Origin: Adiantum capillus-veneris
Lineage: Eukaryota > Streptophyta > Polypodiopsida > Polypodiales > Pteridaceae
NCBI GenBank assembly: GCA_014529385.2
Contig: CM043955.1
Location: forward strand, 150,923,640-150,987,639
Length of the DNA stretch: 64,000 bases
Direction: 5' to 3'
Shown here: positions 58,483 through 64,000 of the stretch, piece by piece
Position numbering within the stretch: position 1 is the stretch's first letter
Layout: every line of letters starts with the position of its first letter
The notes under the pieces: generated by a model
The model's database searches: none
What the model saw: the letters and a program-made list of their open reading frames with translations, nothing else
Told to the model about the DNA's origin: nothing
Position numbers and translations under genes: made by a program

Positions 58483-59360
58483 GGGGAGTGCAAATAATTA
58501 GGTTAGGGTTCCTTATGTTTTTTGTTGTGTTCAATAAGTGTTGGTACCTTTTTCCACTAATGTGCCTCCTGGAGGTATTCCTTTTGTTTCCTAGTGTGTA
58601 CAGGAGCGTGTTGCTATTGATAGGATTTCGACCTTCATGGAATCTTTATCTCAACTCACTCTTCAAATCAAGCGCAACCATCGACACAACCAGGTGTTTC
58701 TTGTCCATTAGCATTGCCCCTTATCTTTTTTGCATCTATGATTGTCTGCTTTAATTGTGATTGGTAGCCTAATACTCACCGCATTATCAAACATTTAATT
58801 CAATGTAATTTTTTGTCATAATCACTTGTCTAGGTTTAAAAATCAAGCAGTCCGACTAAGCTAGTTTGACCAAGTTAGGTGTTAGAGATCTTCTCTTAAT
58901 ACCATGGGGAATGCCTTCCTAATAATCAATGGTTACTTAGGTTCTTAATCCGATTTAGGCAGCATTGTGTGAAATGTACTAGGGCTTTCTAGTGGGCTTG
59001 ACCCTATTGACCTTTAGCTTAAGTATTATAAAGGGAGTTTACTAGTGTGATAAGCCTGGGGAGGTGTATCAGTGTTATATGACCCCCCAAAGTTACAAAA
59101 TTAAAATGCTGAAAATGAACAAACAAAAAATAAAAGTGCCACACTGTAAAATCTTAAGCTGGAAGAGAAATCTCAGCTTGATTTGGTACTTCACTCACAT
59201 GTATTGCCTATGGTACTAGAGCCCTAGAGGTTCCTAGTATGGGCGCTTTTTCTTGAAAAGCAAAAAACCCAAGACATAAAAAATAAGCACACACATCAAA
59301 ATTGAATCACTGTGAAAAGAATTTGGGGGGTGAAAGAAAAAGTAATCAGTCAGGCACACA

Positions 59361-60743
59361 GTGAGAGACTTCATTAGTCGCCTAAAGAATTTGAATTCTC
59401 GATGCAATCTAAACGAGCGATTCAACAACAATCAATTGCTCGATATATTCATTAGGGGACTACGACATGAAAGTATCTATAATGGCCTAGTCATTAGAGG
59501 TATCACTACTTGGGAAGCAGTCACCATGAATGCAATCCAATTGGAGGATAATTTAATGATTGCAGGAGAAAGAGTGTCCGCCGAGCCGAAGTCTAGTAGC
59601 TCGCAAGCGTCAGGGCATGAGCCAATGAAGATAAAGCCAATCGTGAAAGAGCAAACGATATCTGAGATGACTTTGGCAGATCTCACCAAGGCCATCCAAG
59701 AAAGCCTTAGGGATAATCCTGCTCCACAAAACACTCATATGTATCCAAGAAGGGAGCAACAATGGTGCTCAATTTGCTTGGGCCCGCATACTACGAGTGA
59801 ATGCCCTACTTTCAGAGTAAAGTTTAACGAGACTTGTAACGCGTGTGGTAGGTATGGCCATCAAGCGAAGGATTGCCTAATTCTTAAACGCATCATGAAA
59901 AATAGACCGCCTATAGCTTGGGCAGACTCACCTCGAGTTCCTGCATTGATGCCTACCCCACCCATGGAGCAACAGTTGCCATTACAGCACATGGTCCCTA
60001 GAACCCAAAATGTGGTCCAAACCACACCGTTGCCACCTCCAGTGCTAGGACCGCAACGCCCTCATCCAAGAGTTACACCTATGAACCAAATAGGTTGCGC
60101 GTCATCTAGTACTTATGTAGATTGCGAAGAGGACATAGACTCTAGTATCACCTATGGAGTCGACATGCTTGAGGAGTGTCCCATGTACTATATGGAAGAC
60201 CATTGGGGACAAATCAAACCGGTATATCAAGCTACTGCGCTAGCAGCAAGAGGCCAAAACATTAATAGTTTTGCCAGGAGACCACCTCTTCAGTGCTACG
60301 AATGTGGTGGACCACATCGAGTAGCTAAGTGCCCCATTAGAATGCAAAAGAATGCCGCACTAATGCAAACAAGTCAAGGAAGTGCATTGGCAATGTCAAT
60401 ACTCACTTGTAATCGTTGTGGCATAGATCATTTGATCGCACAGTGTCCTAACAATCCAAACGCACCGAAAATCACACCATTGAACATAATAGAGATTGTT
60501 GATGGGACACCACCAACTATAAACATAGCACCAGTGAATGCACTCACACGGTCGATGCTCCAAAAGCAAAATTACATCCTTGAAGAGAGAGATGCTGCAT
60601 CCATTGGCCGAGCGAGAAAGAAGAAAACACGAAGAAAGAAATCCCTTAATGCTTCTAGCTCAAAACCTAGTTCAAAGACTAACATAGGGACAGGAGAGGA
60701 TCCCGTGTATATGAAGACCCTGAGGATGACTCAGATTCAATAG
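59361..60743 (+). pseudogene. gag: Gag copy B with four zinc knuckles, element 4
   Basis: Starts abruptly at the same codon (RDFISRL) as the duplicated part of copy A, with no start codon or capsid N-terminus. It keeps all four knuckles: CSICLGPHTTSEC, CNACGRYGHQAKDC, CYECGGPHRVAKC and CNRCGIDHLIAQC. A basic RARKKKTRRKK patch follows. A frame change near 60740 leads to the protease frame. Confidence 0.85.
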
Positions 60744-60931
60744 AGACCACGGAGACCAAAACTGTTACTACAAAGGAAAAAGCCAGTGAGGAGGATCACG
60801 AGAGGGAATTACGACGAACACCAAAAGAGTATTCAAAGTTAAACCACCCAGTTGCGAACCCCCAAGATAAACCACGAGAGACAAAAAATGAGGATTGCAA
60901 GAGAAAGATTGGAACCTATCCAAACCCAACA

Positions 60932-61855
60932 GTGGAAATTGAACGAGTCCAACAACTGAGGGGTTTGGTGGAAGAAACTCAACGAAAATTAGAACCTGAA
61001 CCCAAACATATCCAGTTGTCGGACACAGTGTTTCCCACACAATTTCAACCTCACAAGAACTACAGGCCGTTTGCTATACCCAGTATCATTCGGGAAGAGA
61101 GTGAGAGTAGGACATCTGAAAGTGGACACACACCTTTCCTACTAGAGAGAATGTTCAATGAGGGAATGCCCGACCCCCTTGAGGAAGTGGAGATTCCATC
61201 TTCACCATTCTCTTGTCAGGGTCCTACGTCCCATAAGATGCCATTAAATGTTGCCAAATTGATGGATTTCATGTCTTCAGAAGTTAGAACCACCATCATG
61301 TCCAAACTATATAAAGACCCCGAGCTAGTCTCAGCTCTTCGAGCCTTCCTCAATGGAGAATTACAGGCCGGATTACCACAGTTTGCACATATGAACAAAC
61401 CTGACTCGGTAATGAATGATGAGGAGTATTTAGCACCACCATCTGACCTAGCGGGACATGAATCTGTAATTGGAGTACCGGTTAACAAGTTGGGGCAATA
61501 CTTTGAAGGTGATGAATCTAATGCTACTCTACCAATCACTACTAAAGGAGTAACTGTAAAGGGGGTCCTTGACTGTGGTGCGGGAGTCAGCATGGTGACA
61601 AAGAGTTGTTGGGAGTCTATGGGGCGACCTCACCTTGAAGCCACAAGCGTAGTGGTAAAAATGGCTAATGGATCTATTGTTACGCCTATTGGAATGCTAA
61701 AGGATCTCAGAATCAAGGTCTTGGGACACAAGGTAAGGCAGACTTTCATTGTTATGGATTTTTCCAAGCATCCTATGTCATTTGAGATGATCTTAGGGCG
61801 TCCATTCATGAGGGAAGCAAAAATGGTGCATGACTGTTCCAAAAACCACGTCTAG
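60932..61855 (+). pseudogene. Protease-1 region of element 4
   Basis: Homologous to 7490-8410. KLMDFMSSEVRTT is conserved; the retropepsin has VLDCGAGVSMV with Asp at 61571 and ILGRPFM at the end, so the catalytic residue lost in element 1 is present. A TAG at 61853-61855 interrupts the frame, which then continues. Confidence 0.85.
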
Positions 61856-62824
61856 TTACAGTTCCAAGACTCTGTCATTCGAGTTGATCTTTTAAGTGGT
61901 CGAACGCATCCTCTAGGAAATAAATTCATCATTGATAATCGATCAGACACAACAATTCACTCAGCTCCATTACAGTATTGTTACACGTGTAACGAAGACA
62001 CGGATATTGGGGAGAACTCTCCTTATATGGATATCCTACCCGGAATGGCTGGGTCAGACAATGTCGATTGGGTGCACCTAGCGGAAACTATAGATACATG
62101 GGGAGCTAGAGGAACAACCTGGGTAACACCAGATGGGGAAGAGATACCACACGTTGCACCAGTAAACATGTTAGGTGTAGCGCATGTAACATCCGATTAT
62201 AAGAAAGAGGCACACCTACCTGAGAGTGAAACCGATGATTCCTCAAAGGCTTCAGGCCAATACACATCAGAAATGGAATCTCAGGGAGAAATGGATTCAG
62301 AACCTGAGGAAACATCGAGTGAACCAAGTATAGAAACTGAACACTCAAGGCCTAGTACGACCATCTATGGTAATTTATATGAGAGTGAAGAAGATACAAG
62401 CGAAGACCTATCAGGCGAGTCGAGTTCAAACATTTACCAAAATCAAAACCTTAACAAGAAACAAAGGTCATATAAGAGACTACGATATGGAGAAAATGTG
62501 AGTGCTAGGATAAACAAGGAAAAATCTACTGCAGAATGGCTTAGCTATCTAGGGGCATGTGATGCTCATCGAAATCTAGTAGACAATTGGGGTGCACATC
62601 TCCAGAGTGTCATGTGATGCAGCCCGTGACCCATTGACCTCGCTCAATTGGAGGTTACAGAGCCAAAATTGAGTCGAACTATAAGAAGACTTCAAAACCG
62701 ATAGTTAGCACAACAACAAAAGGAGGCAGAACTAAAAGAAAGGTCTCCGTCAGGACAAGAGCCTGCTGACTTACATACGGCTCCTGAACATTTTAAATCT
62801 TATACCACGGGGGAGCGAAAGGTT
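61856..62824 (+). pseudogene. Protease-RT linker of element 4
   Basis: Same frame as protease. The acidic Ser-rich linker ends with a YKRLRYGENVSAR patch and AEWLSYLGACDAH. Stops at 62615 (TGA where element 1 has TGG), about 62627 and about 62702 interrupt it. Confidence 0.7.
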
Positions 62825-63060
62825 GTGTATGCCAAAGCCCAACGAATACCTACCAATGGAAGCAGTGGAGTCTATGATGGTCCAGCGGTAGTTAAAGAGA
62901 TAGAATTAGCAGAACCAAGTGACGACTCTAAACCAGTCTTTATTGCTCAAGACCTTACCGAAACTGAAGAGGCTGTACTTAAGGTGCTCCTCAAGGAATA
63001 CAAGGATATCTTTGCTTGGACATATCATGACATGAAGGGTGTTCCACCTTCTGTGGTGCA
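62825..63060 (+). pseudogene. RT N-terminal fragment of element 4
   Basis: KDIFAWTYHDMKGVPPSVVQ matches element 1 up to 9626. Then 18 unrelated bases (63061-63078) replace 544 bases of element 1 (9627-10170), removing fingers and palm including motif A and motif C. RT activity is lost. Confidence 0.85.
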
Positions 63061-63078
63061 AAATATTTGTTATATCTA

Positions 63079-64000
63079 CGAAAAATATTTGAAAGGTGCA
63101 GATTTTATCGCATCTCATTGAACCCTTTCAAATGCCAATTTTGGGTTAAGCATGGAGTCATTCTAGGGCATATAGTGTCCAAGAACGGGATATCCACAGA
63201 TGAGAGTAAGATTAAAGCCATTGCCGATTTGCCACCACCTACTAACTATAAAGGGGTTCAAAGATTTATGGGCCATGTTGGTTATTATCGAAGGTTTATT
63301 TTAAACTTTACCGAGATAGCGCGTCCATTGTACAAGCTTCTTATCGAGTTTCACTGGACGGAAAAATGTCATCAATCTTATGAGTTATTAAAGAAGGCCC
63401 TAACAAGTGCTGCAATCCTGCGAACACCTGATTGGAATGTACCTTTTCATGTGCATATTGATGCATCAAATTTTGCTATTGGGTGTGTTCTAACTCAACC
63501 AGGAGAACATAAATTGGACTACCCTATTAGCTTTGCAAGTCGCCAATTAAATGATGCCGAGATGAACTACACTACTACAGAGCGCGAAGGTCTAGCTATG
63601 ATTTACGCAGTAAAGAAATTTCGCTATTACCTTCTTGCTACCAAGTTTGTGTTTTATGTTGATCATCAAGCATTGCTATATTTGGTAAACAAGCCGTGTT
63701 CCACAAGTCGAATTACACGATGGTTGTTAATTCTTCTTGAGTTTTACTTCACCGTTGTTGTGAGGCCTGGGAGGAAACATGTCATGGTGGATCATTTATC
63801 TCGTATCCCTAATGGCGAAGCTCCTACGGGGGTTGATGATGAATTGCCTGATACTCCCTTGTTCATTGTTGAGACAATGCCTGAATGGAGTGAAAAGATT
63901 GTTAACTTCTTAGTTAATGGTTTTCCACCCAAAGAACTGTGCAAAGATATAGCTCAAAAATTAATCAAGGAATGCGGACCGTATTGCTTACTGGCTGGAA
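63079..64000 (+). pseudogene. RT thumb, RNase H and linker of element 4, open to window end
   Basis: One frame stays open for more than 300 codons from 63079 to the end of the window without a stop. It encodes GHIVSKNGI, FMGHVGYYRRF, HIDASNFAIG, REGLAMIYAVKKF, VDHQALLYL and VDHLSRIPNG. The two codons that are TGA in element 1 are CGA here (63421 and 63718). The upstream RT deletion shifts the frame, so this block is cut off from the Gag-protease frame. Integrase should follow outside the window. Confidence 0.88.

Larger units (their letters stand above)
57816..59360 (+). mobile_element. 3'-module of the element family inserted between Gag copies
   Basis: Collinear with 13583 to about 14590 of element 1, a stretch that normally follows the post-integrase ORF. 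It starts at a purine run (AAGGGGGGAG) and ends within non-coding sequence just before Gag copy B. Displacement of a 3'-terminal segment into Gag suggests template switching or recombination between copies. Confidence 0.8.

Noticed and set aside
61853-61855. Programmed readthrough TAG between protease and RT linker of element 4
   Set aside because: The frame has several further stops downstream, so decay is the simpler explanation; element 1 differs by an indel here.

Overview
The window is wholly eukaryotic repeat DNA, almost certainly from a land plant with a large repeat-rich nuclear genome. I found no host single-copy gene, rRNA, tRNA gene, operon or prokaryotic signal. Plant origin rests on Ty3/gypsy and Ty1/copia polyproteins of plant type, a chromodomain integrase, one PBS matching initiator tRNA-Met and two matching tRNA-Asp, and dense nesting of elements. 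I cannot name the species; a fern or another large-genome plant would fit.

Layout. 1-18332: an outer gag-bearing LTR-type element (direct repeats 1-752 and 17599-18332) split at a CACTA site by element 1 (2765-15671), a 12.9 kb Ty3/gypsy element with both LTRs, PBS, PPT and TSD. 18333-20350: CT/CA-rich low-complexity DNA and unassigned sequence. 20351-21969: decayed copia RT-RNase H, PPT and LTR. 22060-22960: minus-strand copia integrase debris. 22961-26440: nothing identifiable. 26440-32290: decayed Ty3/gypsy fragment 2, plus strand. 32750-42677: element 5, a chromovirus with TSD GTTTC. 42683-48729: minus-strand remnants (element 6) with a long coiled-coil ORF, PPT, LTR start, and a palindrome-bearing tandem repeat. 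48730-52480: minus-strand Ty3/gypsy element 3. 52481-53365: a short-LTR minus-strand element (X) inside element 3. 53366-64000: element 4, same family as element 1, inserted in X and running off the window.

How the parts fit. Each element follows or once followed the scheme LTR, PBS, Gag with zinc knuckles, protease, reverse transcriptase, RNase H, integrase, PPT, LTR. Three diverged elements (1, fragment 2 and 3) add something I do not recognise from standard descriptions. Downstream of integrase lies a second retropepsin-like domain, followed by a basic tail with repeated W-[IV]-P-K motifs. Fragment 2 and element 3 also carry two tandem integrase zinc-binding domains. Elements 1 and 4 have a small extra ORF behind its own TATA box near the 3' end. 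Element 5 appears to encode the first Gag exon inside its LTR, joined to the body of Gag by a phase-compatible GT-AG intron spanning the LTR end and PBS.

Nearly everything is broken by stops, frameshifts or deletions, so most coding entries are given as pseudogenes. All domain calls come from reading translated motifs by eye; no database search was possible.
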